Positions 1 through 5,844 are shown, numbered from the stretch's first letter. The stretch: DNA of 10,546 nucleotides from Candidatus Bathyarchaeota archaeon (GCA_030630585.1 DAOVMU010000035.1:1-10546); one strand, 5' to 3'. A program made the numbers and translations. Notes: generated by a model from the sequence alone, not told the origin.

Positions 1-452
1 CCTTTGTCCATTTGGGCCTCACGACGCGAGTGCGCCATTTCTCTCATTTCATGAAGATGTTCCTCAGGTTTTTTTAAACGAAACTCGCCTTCCCTCTCTA
101 CAATAAAATACTGGGGGTTTTCGGCAATACGATCCTTGAGTATTCGTTCCTCGGTTCGGTCCCAACTCAGATAAGCCTCAGCGGCTCTCCAGCCTTTTTG
201 GACTGCTAGAACTCTTTTTTTTAAGTCATCCGTCAGACACCACTTGTCTAGCGCTTTCTTTGCTATGCCCTCCTTTCTCAGCTCCTCCAGATGACGATAG
301 ATGTGATCTCTTTTCCTTCCTACACGATCATTTAAGTACGTCACACTTACTACATCTTGTTTAAGCAAACACTTGATAACCGACCAGTGATTCCTGCACC
401 ACGTAACTTGCTGGTCTTCGGTTCTTCCCGGTTTCCTTCCTGCGAGCGCCAA
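1..452 (-). CDS. Partial winged-helix DNA-binding protein (3' end outside window)
   Basis: A frame on the minus strand is open from a TGA at 456-458 down to base 1, giving about 150 codons with no stop. The first part reads as a complete winged helix: helix 1 around WSVIKCLLKQ, helix 2 around VTYLNDRVG, and recognition helix KRDHIYRHLEELRKEGIAKK. A charged, helix-prone stretch follows (KGWRAAEAYLSWDRTEERIL, then EHLHEMREMAHSRREAQ). The first ATG lies far inside the domain. The start must therefore be TTG at 450-452 or a later TTG/GTG, and none has a clear ribosome site, so the 5' end is uncertain. It points away from the replication operon and shares the 453-558 control region with it. It may be a transcription regulator. 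Specific family not recognised. Confidence 0.55.
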   Translation of the reverse strand, partial: MALAGRKPGRTEDQQVTWCRNHWSVIKCLLKQDVVSVTYLNDRVGRKRDHIYRHLEELRKEGIAKKALDKWCLTDDLKKRVLAVQKGWRAAEAYLSWDRTEERILKDRIAENPQYFIVEREGEFRLKKPEEHLHEMREMAHSRREAQMDK

Positions 453-474
453 CTTTCAACGCCACTTAACTTGC
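399..474. repeat. Direct repeat pair CCAC(G/T)TAACTTGC
   Basis: CCACGTAACTTGC at 399-411 and CCACTTAACTTGC at 462-474 match at 12 of 13 positions, 63 bases apart on the same strand. They lie beside the 17-bp palindrome and upstream of the ATPase operon. They could be binding sites for a regulator or replication initiator. Only two copies are seen, so no function is claimed. Confidence 0.4.
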
Positions 475-479
475 ATTCG

Positions 480-496
480 GGGGACAAATTGTCCCC
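480..496. promoter_or_regulatory. 17-bp perfect palindrome, operator-like
   Basis: GGGGACAA-A-TTGTCCCC has 8-bp arms around one central base, with no mismatch. It ends 20 bases before the TATA-like sequence of the plus operon and lies about 30 bases upstream of the candidate start of the minus winged-helix gene. That position suits an operator for a dimeric regulator acting on one or both genes. A hairpin role is possible, but there is no T-run after it. Confidence 0.6.
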
Positions 497-516
497 TCAA
501 AACTTGTATGTTTCCG

Positions 517-551
517 CTATAATAACGTTTTTGATTGTTGAAAACGAGGTG
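517..551 (+). promoter_or_regulatory. Promoter and ribosome site of the plus-strand operon
   Basis: CTATAATAA at 517-525 resembles an archaeal TATA box. About 25 bases downstream this predicts transcription starting near 545. GAGGTG at 546-551 is a strong Shine-Dalgarno site 7 bases before TTG at 559. That spacing selects TTG over the overlapping ATG at 555, which stops after three codons. Confidence 0.55.
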
Positions 552-558
552 TTAATGA

Positions 559-825
559 TTGGATGAAGAAGAACTAAAGCAGAAAATTGTCGAGTTTATC
601 CAAGAGGCGAGGAGACCCCTTGATATCAATCACATAGCCAAGCATTTTGATCTTTCTTGGTGGCCCACCTATCGGCTTATCACCGAAATAATCATAGAAA
701 TGCTGGAGAGCGACCCCGGCGGTGCGGCGGAGCTGCCGTTTGTTCTCATCAAATCCACGAAGAGCTTCATCATCTTCCCAAAGCACCTGTTACCAGCAGC
801 GGGGGCCAAAATCGGCGGAGGTTAG
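559..825 (+). CDS. Small winged-helix DNA-binding protein, first gene of the replication-type operon
   Basis: An 88-aa protein with a TTG start set by GAGGTG at 546-551. An acidic, helical N-terminus (DEEELKQKIVEFIQ) is followed by a helix-turn-helix at residues 22-48 (DINHIAKHFDLSWWPTYRLI). A hydrophobic helix and a strand pair (LPFVLIKST, SFIIF) that would form the wing come next. Size and layout fit a winged-helix regulator or a small initiator. The C-terminal tail is rich in Ala and Gly. The stop overlaps the GGAGGT site of the next ORF (817-822), so downstream translation is probably coupled. As first gene it may regulate its own operon, perhaps through the 480-496 palindrome; that is inference. 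Precise family not recognised. Confidence 0.75.
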   Translation: MDEEELKQKIVEFIQEARRPLDINHIAKHFDLSWWPTYRLITEIIIEMLESDPGGAAELPFVLIKSTKSFIIFPKHLLPAAGAKIGGG

Positions 826-833
826 AGATAGGT

Positions 834-899
834 ATGGAAGCCCCCCATAAGGATCCGGCGAATGTTGGAATGGAAGTGAACAAATGGAGAATGGAATAA
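834..899 (+). CDS. 21-aa ORF with strong ribosome site
   Basis: ATG at 834 follows a perfect GGAGGT (817-822) by 11 bases and opens a 21-codon frame (MEAPHKDPANVGMEVNKWRM, then E). It sits 8 bases after the winged-helix stop and overlaps the next start at 884. The ribosome site is the main support. The peptide has no motif. It could be a real microprotein, a leader that couples translation to the next gene, or the remnant of a larger gene. Confidence 0.35.
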   Translation: MEAPHKDPANVGMEVNKWRME

Positions 900-1036
900 C
901 AGTAACATTGACAGAAGATGAGCGGCATGCATGCAATGGGCTTTGAAGATGCACAAACTCAGAGAAGAAATTGCGCGATTTAGGGGTTACGCTTAGACGC
1001 GTCAAAATCGGCAGGGGAGGGCGGGGGCTTAAATGA
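884..1036 (+). pseudogene. About 50-aa small gene broken by two compensating single-base shifts
   Basis: Frame A starts at ATG 884 (GGAAGTG-like site just upstream) and reads MENGITVTLTEDERHACNG before a TGA at 944. The next frame carries on as ALKMHKLREEIARF and stops at 991. Returning to frame A at 983 gives GVTLRRVKIGRGGRGLK, ending with TGA at 1034-1036. One extra base near 938-941 and one fewer near 982 would restore a continuous 50-aa protein with a natural helix and a basic tail. The total length is a multiple of three. The stop overlaps ATG 1033 as ATGA. The options are a recent double mutation, two base-calling errors, or programmed frameshifting. Function unknown. Confidence 0.5.
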
Positions 1037-1065
1037 GTGAAAGGTTTGAGAGGCGTCCGCCATGA
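1033..1065 (+). CDS. 10-aa coupling ORF ahead of the ATPase gene
   Basis: ATG 1033 reads MSERFERRPP and stops at 1063-1065. It overlaps the preceding frame by ATGA and the ATPase start by ATGA. A purine-rich stretch (GGGAGGGCGGGGG) lies just upstream. It is too short to call as a protein, but the double start-stop overlap suggests a translational bridge that passes ribosomes to the ATPase. Confidence 0.25.
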   Translation: MSERFERRPP

Positions 1066-2975
1066 AGAAAGCTGTGTTGAAGAGAGATGAAGTGGAATAT
1101 TTAGAGTTGGATACTGGGCAAAAAGGTGTGGGGCTTGGATGTGAAGACTGGTTTCTATGGGTGAAGAAAAACGGTAAATGGCAATTCAGCCTTTGGAACC
1201 TGATGCCCTATGAAGCGTTAACTTCTTGGATCACCCTTGACAGTCTAGAACAGCTCAGATTCTCTTCTCGCGCTAAGCCCCTCCGCGACCAACTCAAAAG
1301 CAGATGGAGTAATGTAAGTGAGATTTTAGAGCGGATTCAGATTGAGATTCTGTATAGAAAAGACGAATGGGCAGCAAAGAGGAAACCAGTACTTAAGAAA
1401 AAACTCGACTCCGAAGAGAATCTGATCACGAAGTTTCTGGCTGGAAAGGATATCCATGAGTTGAGACCAGCGATAGATTACAGACAAGACATCGGTTTAG
1501 TGTATAGTGCTTCTGTTTTCCTAGAAGGCAGTAAGCAAGCTGTCTTCTGCGGGCTTAACAATCAATTTAGACAAGTTATAGAACCGCTGGAGAAGCAAGA
1601 AGACGAGCAAGATAATGATAACAGTAAACTAGCCAGTTTTGTTGTTGTCAATGAAGATTATGACCGTGCGGTGTTACTTGCTTATTCAGAGGCGAAGAGA
1701 TTAAGTTATATGCCAAAAGGAGACCTTGGCGAGGTTTTTGCGAGATTGCTTCTAGGGATACAGCAGTACCTGTATACAAGAGACACACGCTACCAAACAC
1801 TAATCACATGTTGGATTATCGGAACCTATCTTTTCCCAATGTTTTACAAATACCCATATCTAGAGTTTAGAGGTGCTCGGAGAACTGGGAAATCTACAGC
1901 ATTAGCCTTAATCAGTCAGTCCGCTTTCAATGTCCCCAAAAAAGGCAAACTTGTAACACCCTCAGAAGCCTCTCTCTTTCGGCTAGTAGAAGCGTGCAGA
2001 CCAACACAAGTAATTGACGAAGCAGACTACATGAAATATAAGCAGTATGCTAGTATGAGAGCAATAATCGAAGCAGGATTTGAAAGAGGAGCTGTAGTTC
2101 CAAGAGTCGACAAAGAAAACCCTCAAACTCTAGTGTTTTGCCACGCTTACACTCCCAGAGTATTCAGTTGTAGAGGTGAGTTGTTTCTCGAAGATAAGAG
2201 CATTCCAATAATAATGGAAGAACCAGACGACATCAAATACTCCAAGAGACGAAGCAAGCTAGATGAAGACCCCCGGTTTGCAGAGATTATTAAACGCATG
2301 ATCCCTGCTTGTCTGCATTCAGCCCCAAAAATCAAAGAGGTCTATGACGACCTTGAGCCTTCTAGCAGTTTGTATGGAAGAGAATTTCAGCTATGGAGAC
2401 CTTTACTTGCTATCTGCAAAATTGCTGAACCAGAAGAATACAGCAACTTAATGAAGTTAGCTGAGGAAATTGTGCAATTCAAAGAGGAAGAAGGTGAATC
2501 TGGTCAAATAGAGACTGTTTTACTACGCTGTCTTATGCAAGAAGATGGGGGATTTCTCAATATTACGCTAAAAGGGTTAACTGAAAAAGTGCAAGAAAGT
2601 TTACCGTGGATACAAACTTGGCATCCCGTCAAAAATGCGCTAACAAACCTTCAGATAACAAAAGCACGTTGGAGCACCAGCGAAGGGGTCAAATACAAGT
2701 TAGACTTGGAACGAGTGAGACAAAGAGCTGGAAAGCGAGGAGTAACCGCTCTTCCTTGTGAACCTGAGGTGGCAGAGGAAACTTCTGAAATAATGTTTAA
2801 CGTCAAGACTTGGTGCCGAAACCACAGAAATGAACGTAGCGAAATAATCCTGGAAGACTTGGTCAAATTCGTTAAGGAAGAAATCCAGCAGGATCCGCAA
2901 CGTGTGATTGAGAAGGCGTTTGAAACTGGAATTTTGATGAAAAGTCCTGAACTCGGAAGAGCAGTGGTTGTGTAA
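1062..2975 (+). CDS. P-loop ATPase of the DUF3631 / primase-helicase type, probable replicative helicase
   Basis: A 637-aa protein. ATG 1062 has GAGAGG 8 bases upstream. Residues 1-110 are rich in aromatic and charged residues with no motif. Residues 195-260 are a helical lead-in. Walker A is G271-ARRTGKS-T279, after the strand YPYLEFR. Walker B is V317-IDEAD-Y323. Basic KRRSKL at 395-400 is a possible arginine finger. YGREFQLWRPLLAICKIA at 438-455 matches the conserved tail I associate with DUF3631 proteins (RAADNWRPLLAIA type). The region from 480 to the end looks like one or two winged helices. Such ATPases are common in plasmid and phage primase-helicase proteins; here the primase half is absent. 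It heads the long genes of the operon and is probably the replication motor. The ATPase call is firm. The helicase role is inferred. Confidence 0.8.
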   Translation: MKKAVLKRDEVEYLELDTGQKGVGLGCEDWFLWVKKNGKWQFSLWNLMPYEALTSWITLDSLEQLRFSSRAKPLRDQLKSRWSNVSEILERIQIEILYRKDEWAAKRKPVLKKKLDSEENLITKFLAGKDIHELRPAIDYRQDIGLVYSASVFLEGSKQAVFCGLNNQFRQVIEPLEKQEDEQDNDNSKLASFVVVNEDYDRAVLLAYSEAKRLSYMPKGDLGEVFARLLLGIQQYLYTRDTRYQTLITCWIIGTYLFPMFYKYPYLEFRGARRTGKSTALALISQSAFNVPKKGKLVTPSEASLFRLVEACRPTQVIDEADYMKYKQYASMRAIIEAGFERGAVVPRVDKENPQTLVFCHAYTPRVFSCRGELFLEDKSIPIIMEEPDDIKYSKRRSKLDEDPRFAEIIKRMIPACLHSAPKIKEVYDDLEPSSSLYGREFQLWRPLLAICKIAEPEEYSNLMKLAEEIVQFKEEEGESGQIETVLLRCLMQEDGGFLNITLKGLTEKVQESLPWIQTWHPVKNALTNLQITKARWSTSEGVKYKLDLERVRQRAGKRGVTALPCEPEVAEETSEIMFNVKTWCRNHRNERSEIILEDLVKFVKEEIQQDPQRVIEKAFETGILMKSPELGRAVVV

Positions 2976-2989
2976 GGTGGCTTCTTAAA

Positions 2990-3382
2990 ATGGTTCAATA
3001 TCAACGTTCTTTGGTTCCGCATTTAGGTAAGGAACAAACATGGAAATATTTGCTAGGCATACCAGTCAAGGGAAAGTTAAGGGATTTTGACTTATACGGC
3101 GAATTCTTCGATGACAACACCAAATCCTACTACATGACTGGAAAATTCAGCTTCACAGGCTATTGGCGTGCTGGAAGACTTCCAAACTGGAAGTTTGATG
3201 AAGCCTACGAGTTTGCACATGAAGAATGTGGCATCAAAGAAAAGTGGAAACGAATGGTTATTTGGAACCGCCTTTTCGATTGCAGCAAGGAAACACTTGA
3301 ACGTTTGAAAAGACAGACGACATGTGAGAGAAAACGTCACGTAATATGCAAGTTGTTAGAGTTGAAAACAGAGGTGTCTTAA
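2990..3382 (+). CDS. Unrecognised 130-aa protein downstream of the ATPase
   Basis: ATG 2990 follows GGTGG (2976-2980) by 9 bases, and the gene starts 14 bases after the ATPase stop. The protein is soluble, basic and rich in aromatic residues, with no membrane segment. The first half looks beta-rich (DFDLYGEFFDDNTKSYYMTG, then KFSFTGYW). The second half is helical and basic (CGIKEKWKRMVIWNRLF, ERLKRQTTCERKRHVICKLL). The two cysteines in the TTC and VIC segments are too few for an obvious zinc site. The position suggests a replication accessory or DNA-binding protein, which is inference from context only. The stop overlaps the next start (TAATG). Confidence 0.75.
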   Translation: MVQYQRSLVPHLGKEQTWKYLLGIPVKGKLRDFDLYGEFFDDNTKSYYMTGKFSFTGYWRAGRLPNWKFDEAYEFAHEECGIKEKWKRMVIWNRLFDCSKETLERLKRQTTCERKRHVICKLLELKTEVS

Positions 3383-3450
3383 TGCGTGACTATGAGAAGC
3401 TGCTTAAAAGGCTCATGTTGAAGAGAAAACGAAGAAAGAAAAAGCCATAG
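3382..3450 (+). CDS. 22-aa strongly basic microprotein
   Basis: ATG 3382 overlaps the preceding stop as TAATG and has a strong GAGGTG (3371-3376) 5 bases upstream. The 22-aa product is MRDYEKLLKRLMLKRKRRKK plus KP, with about half its residues Lys or Arg. It would form a short amphipathic basic helix able to bind nucleic acid. The coupled start and strong ribosome site support real translation. It could also serve mainly to carry ribosomes toward the next gene, whose own ribosome site is weak. Confidence 0.55.
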   Translation: MRDYEKLLKRLMLKRKRRKKKP

Positions 3451-3462
3451 GGATCTTCCGTC

Positions 3463-3768
3463 TTGAACAACACTGAAACCCCCCTTGAAAGAGAGAAACA
3501 CAAATTCATGTTTCACACAATACTCTACAGAGCTGAGACGATAAAACAGGTTTTGAGTAAAGACCCTTTAATACATTACTCAACGTTCGGTTTCCCCCCT
3601 CAAAACGCTGAAGACCTAAAAAGATTGAGGGAAAAGAAGTTCTGGCATGATATTATGGAGCATGTTTACACCGAAACCATTGAATGGCCGATAATTAATG
3701 TTTTCCGAAATCACTGGCGACCACCCAGGCAGGCTGAAGAGGACACGTTGCTCACACGTGAGCGGTGA
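3463..3768 (+). CDS. Unrecognised 101-aa protein, last gene of the plus operon
   Basis: The frame opens at TTG 3463, 12 bases after the 22-aa ORF, with only a weak AGGGA-like site. An internal ATG at 3508 has no site, so TTG is preferred. The protein is hydrophilic and mostly helical: EREKHKFMFHTILYRAETIK, then DLKRLREKKFWHDIMEHVYT, ending in a Pro/Arg-rich tail. There is no membrane segment and no known motif. The last codons (LLTRER and stop) are written by the GCTCACACGTGAGC inverted repeat. Either the gene evolved over this site or the site was placed at its end. Confidence 0.65.
   Translation: MNNTETPLEREKHKFMFHTILYRAETIKQVLSKDPLIHYSTFGFPPQNAEDLKRLREKKFWHDIMEHVYTETIEWPIINVFRNHWRPPRQAEEDTLLTRER
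3748..3764. repeat. Left copy of an exact 17-bp inverted repeat (partner at 10069-10085)
   Basis: TTGCTCACACGTGAGCG is the exact reverse complement of 10069-10085. Each copy is nearly a palindrome: GCTCAC and GTGAGC arms around a central AC here and GT in the partner. The copies lie 6.3 kb apart and bracket the whole membrane/secreted block plus the RHH and PadR genes. Candidate roles are recombination site, element boundary or regulator binding site. Confidence 0.7.
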
Positions 3769-3790
3769 GAAAATCTCACGCGTGAGATTT
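3765..3790. repeat. 20-bp perfect palindrome with a further inverted repeat
   Basis: AAATCTCACGCGTGAGATTT at 3771-3790 is a perfect palindrome. GTGAGA (3765-3770) also pairs with TCTCAC (3774-3779) across AAA. With the adjacent 17-bp repeat, five TCAC/GTGA half-sites fall within 42 bases right after the last plus-strand gene. A dimeric DNA-binding protein or a recombinase is more likely than a terminator, since no T-run follows. Confidence 0.7.
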
Positions 3791-3854
3791 CCCATAGAAA
3801 CCCCATGAATCTCTAACAGGCTGATAATTGTTCGATACCGTTGAACCTTTTCGC

Positions 3855-3924
3855 TATTTGGCTCCAAATACCACTAAGCTGGAACATTCTTTCGGAAGTT
3901 AATACGCACAAGTGCACGCGTATT
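3855..3924. terminator. Two inverted repeats in the convergent intergenic region
   Basis: TATTTGG-CT-CCAAATA at 3855-3870 has 7-bp arms and a 2-base spacer. AATACGC (3901-3907) pairs with GCGTATT (3918-3924) across 10 bases and ends one base past the stop of the minus 28-aa gene. The plus and minus operons converge here, so these may end transcription or stabilise 3' ends. No long T-run supports a classic archaeal terminator. Nothing else is seen in 3791-3925. Confidence 0.4.
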
Positions 3925-3925
3925 T

Positions 3926-4012
3926 CTATTGGTCTCTGTACGCTCTAACTAAATATAAAGAAGTGTCAGCAAGAACTTTCTGGACAATTTTCTTTTCGCT
4001 TTTAACCTTCAT
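3926..4012 (-). CDS. 28-aa small basic protein
   Basis: ATG at 4012 (minus) is preceded by GGGAGGT (GGAGGT at 4019-4024) with 6 bases between, one of the best ribosome sites in the window. The 28-codon product begins MKVKSEKKIVQKVLADTSLY and ends LVRAYRDQ, a basic amphipathic helix. It starts 14 bases after the 110-aa gene and would be the last gene of the minus block. No family is recognised. The ribosome site and operon position are the evidence. Confidence 0.5.
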   Translation of the reverse strand: MKVKSEKKIVQKVLADTSLYLVRAYRDQ

Positions 4013-4026
4013 TCTAGAACCTCCCA

Positions 4027-4359
4027 TTACCCTTTCTTTCTTAAGTCCAAGTTAGCGTTCGCGACGGAAGACTGGACATCACCAAGACCCCGCAGCCTTT
4101 GGTACCCCTGTTTTATCCGGGCGAATTCTTCCGTTACGTCTTTTCCGTTCTGCCTGCTGCGATGAGAAGAGCCTATGCCTGGAACGTCCACGTGCAGGTT
4201 AACCGTGACCTTGTCTTTGCGGGGGTCAAGGATTATGACGTGGAAGTTTCGACGTTTCCACTCTGAAGACGAGAACAACATTCCACGCACTCTCCGGTAG
4301 CCTAGATTTTCAAGTGCCTTAATCAGTGTTGGGGGATGTAAGGACTTATCTATCCGCAT
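4027..4359 (-). CDS. Unrecognised 110-aa basic soluble protein
   Basis: The protein starts at ATG 4359 (MRIDKSLHPPTLIKALENLG) and continues with a strand (NFHVIILDPRKDKVTVNLHV) and a His/Arg-rich segment (GSSHRSRQNGKDVTEEFARI). The pattern of a helix with 'LGYRRVRG' followed by strands vaguely recalls small alpha/beta RNA-binding or HicA-like folds, but I cannot match it. The frame stays open to TTG 4410, inside the end of the preceding gene. That extension has odd composition and no ribosome site, so ATG 4359 is preferred, although its own site is also weak. There is no signal peptide or membrane segment, unlike its upstream neighbours. Confidence 0.65.
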   Translation of the reverse strand: MRIDKSLHPPTLIKALENLGYRRVRGMLFSSSEWKRRNFHVIILDPRKDKVTVNLHVDVPGIGSSHRSRQNGKDVTEEFARIKQGYQRLRGLGDVQSSVANANLDLRKKG

Positions 4360-4399
4360 CGTTTCCACATCTGACGTAGAAGAAAAAAGGGTGATGTTT

Positions 4400-4948
4400 T
4401 TAGCCGACAAGCACTAACGTGACATCGATTGTGTCTGTGGTAGTTGCGTTTGCCCACCAGAATATATCCCACTGCACGCGCCACATCCCACTTTGAGGTA
4501 ATGACACTGATGTACTTGATTCAACGTCGCCAGTGCCAGGAACCAAATGGATCGTGTCGCCTTGCGGACCTCCCGCTTCGTTGTACATTGTTACGTTAAT
4601 ATATCTGAGTGTGGTTTGGCTATCTCCATCCCATTCATGAAGTTTGAGCTCAATATTGTGGGAAACTGAGTCACCATTGGTAATGTTGACCGCTTCCGTG
4701 TAGGTTACGAGAGAACCGTTTCTCCCTTTCATATCACTGAATGTTACTTCTTCTCCGCCTGGTTCAACTACCCCACCGCACAAAGTGGTGTTTCCCGCTG
4801 CTGCAAATTTAACGTAGTAGCCTTCCACAGTTACATGCGAGTACATGAACATCTGGCTGTAGATTTGTGCACTTACAGCAGCGATGAGCAGAGATGAAAT
4901 CAATAGAGTTAGCAGCTTCAAACCTTTCTTCATTTTCTGTGGTTCCAT
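4400..4948 (-). CDS. Secreted beta-rich protein, TasA/camelysin-like in outline
   Basis: A 182-aa protein. Residues 7-27 (KKGLKLLTLLISSLLIAAVS) form a signal peptide, probably cut after ...AVSA. The rest is beta-rich, Gly/Thr-rich and Cys-poor, and ends in a strand (DTIDVTLVLVG). Five N-glycosylation sequons are visible: N53TT, N77GS, N88IT, N118VT and N167AT. The architecture (signal peptide, then a beta-sandwich-like domain of about 150 aa with no C-terminal anchor) resembles TasA/camelysin-type fibre proteins, which archaea use in extracellular filaments; this is inference. Start: ATG 4948 with AGGAG at 4961-4965. The 12-base gap is long, and ATG at residue 6 has no site. It could be a pilin-like fibre, a spike or an S-layer-associated protein. 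Confidence 0.8.
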   Translation of the reverse strand: MEPQKMKKGLKLLTLLISSLLIAAVSAQIYSQMFMYSHVTVEGYYVKFAAAGNTTLCGGVVEPGGEEVTFSDMKGRNGSLVTYTEAVNITNGDSVSHNIELKLHEWDGDSQTTLRYINVTMYNEAGGPQGDTIHLVPGTGDVESSTSVSLPQSGMWRVQWDIFWWANATTTDTIDVTLVLVG

Positions 4949-4960
4949 TTTTATTCACTT

Positions 4961-4990
4961 CTCCTCTTTTTGTCGGTTTCTGACATATAA
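4961..4990 (-). promoter_or_regulatory. Probable promoter and ribosome site of the secreted 182-aa gene
   Basis: TTATATG on the minus strand (4984-4990) is a TATA-like element about 37 bases upstream of ATG 4948. AGGAG lies at 4961-4965. The TATA-to-site spacing is tight, so the true transcription start may fall near 4965. Confidence 0.4.
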
Positions 4991-5067
4991 CTTGTATGAA
5001 GAGAGAATCATTATTGCGGGTATCTAAGCCTTTTTTCGCCGCGCTGGATCCGGCCTGTTACTTCTCT

Positions 5068-5169
5068 TCAAAAAGAAACTGTTAAGGCATTGAGGCTGAG
5101 TCGATTAGCTTGTCGCCGAGCGCGTGCTTCAGCAGTTTCCACTTTCAACTTTTTCATGCACGATTTCAT
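5068..5169 (-). CDS. Possible 33-aa basic ORF in the 4949-5205 gap
   Basis: ATG 5169 opens a 33-codon frame (MKSCMKKLKVETAEARARRQ...) that ends at TGA 5068. The composition is basic and helical, and codon use is not unlike the neighbours. There is no Shine-Dalgarno site and it follows a T-run terminator, so support is weak. Otherwise the 257-base gap holds only that terminator and the promoter of the 182-aa gene. Confidence 0.25.
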   Translation of the reverse strand: MKSCMKKLKVETAEARARRQANRLSLNALTVSF

Positions 5170-5193
5170 GCGTCAAACTTTACTAAAATACAT

Positions 5194-5200
5194 AAAAAAA
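5194..5200 (-). terminator. T7 tract after the three-gene membrane operon
   Basis: On the minus strand CCC is followed by seven T residues 6 bases after the stop of the 110-aa membrane gene, with more T-rich sequence beyond (ATGTATTTTAG). Archaeal transcription ends at such T-runs. Confidence 0.5.
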
Positions 5201-5205
5201 GGGAG

Positions 5206-5538
5206 TTAAACACGTTTGTTCTTGCGACGCACCTTCTCAACGTATTCAGCGAACGTCTTGCTCCACTGGTCTGACGTTATTTCCCAAACTTCACTTGGCG
5301 GCAACAGATGGTCTCTTCGCCATACTTCTCTCACAACTATGAATATCACCGGCGACAATCCGATAAACATTAAACTGATCGCCCAGTACCCATAAAGACC
5401 GGTAAGACATAAGCAAGCGAATATCCACGCACACTGTATCCAGAAAGCAGCTACTAGCATGGGAATCTTCATGACCATTGCTGTTTCAGTGATTGCGTTG
5501 ACTAGAATATCAAGCAGTTGACGAAGTCGCCCTTTCAT
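5206..5538 (-). CDS. 110-aa membrane protein with two transmembrane helices and a cytosolic tail
   Basis: Two hydrophobic segments sit at about residues 24-46 (KIPMLVAAFWIQCAWIFACL) and 51-70 (YWAISLMFIGLSPVIFIVVR). They are preceded by an amphipathic N-terminal helix and followed by a charged tail of 40 residues (EVWEITSDQWSKTFAEYVEK, then VRRKNKRV). Positive charges on both outer sides suggest that both termini are cytosolic. Its ATG directly abuts the stop of the upstream gene (TAAATG type), so the two are co-translated. No family is recognised. The setting suggests a component of an envelope or virion-membrane complex. Confidence 0.7.
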   Translation of the reverse strand: MKGRLRQLLDILVNAITETAMVMKIPMLVAAFWIQCAWIFACLCLTGLYGYWAISLMFIGLSPVIFIVVREVWRRDHLLPPSEVWEITSDQWSKTFAEYVEKVRRKNKRV

Positions 5539-5844
5539 TTAGCTCACATCGAGATATACCGTGTCAACAGCGAAGGCTACGCCAACCAAACTGATTATCA
5601 AGAACAGCGACAGAAAAGCAATTTTTAATGGTTTAGCCTTGCTCTTCACGGTGACGAGAATACTCCAAGCAAAGACCAAAGCAAAGCCGACACTCGTAAA
5701 TCTCCTTCCCTGGCCAGTCTCCCAATAAGGCTTCCACTTTTCAAACGAATGAACATCTAAGGCTAATGCCACAGTATAGATCACGGTGATAATTATCAAC
5801 ACTAGAACGGAGATCCGAAACTTCGACATCAGGATTCTTAGCAT
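5539..5844 (-). CDS. 101-aa membrane protein with three hydrophobic segments
   Basis: Hydrophobic segments lie at about 11-29 (ISVLVLIIITVIYTVALAL), 48-65 (FTSVGFALVFAWSILVTV) and 73-92 (LKIAFLSLFLIISLVGVAFA). The last ends in an AFA motif that could act as a signal-peptidase site but more likely closes the third helix. The 18-residue loop after helix 1 (DVHSFEKWKPYWETGQGRRF) is aromatic and charged. ATG 5844 overlaps the stop of the upstream gene and has GGAGAG 4 bases upstream. No family is recognised. It is the middle gene of a tightly coupled trio. Confidence 0.7.
   Translation of the reverse strand: MLRILMSKFRISVLVLIIITVIYTVALALDVHSFEKWKPYWETGQGRRFTSVGFALVFAWSILVTVKSKAKPLKIAFLSLFLIISLVGVAFAVDTVYLDVS

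Noticed and set aside
2651..3022. 123-aa minus-strand open frame opposite the ATPase gene
   Set aside because: It is the shadow of a strongly supported gene with Walker motifs and lacks its own ribosome site or domain.
3750..3790. Palindrome cluster as an intrinsic terminator
   Set aside because: No T-run follows, and archaeal termination relies on T-tracts more than hairpins.
3832..3850. GTTCGATAC as a tRNA T-loop, hinting at a tRNA attachment site
   Set aside because: No acceptor stem, anticodon arm or D-arm can be built around it.
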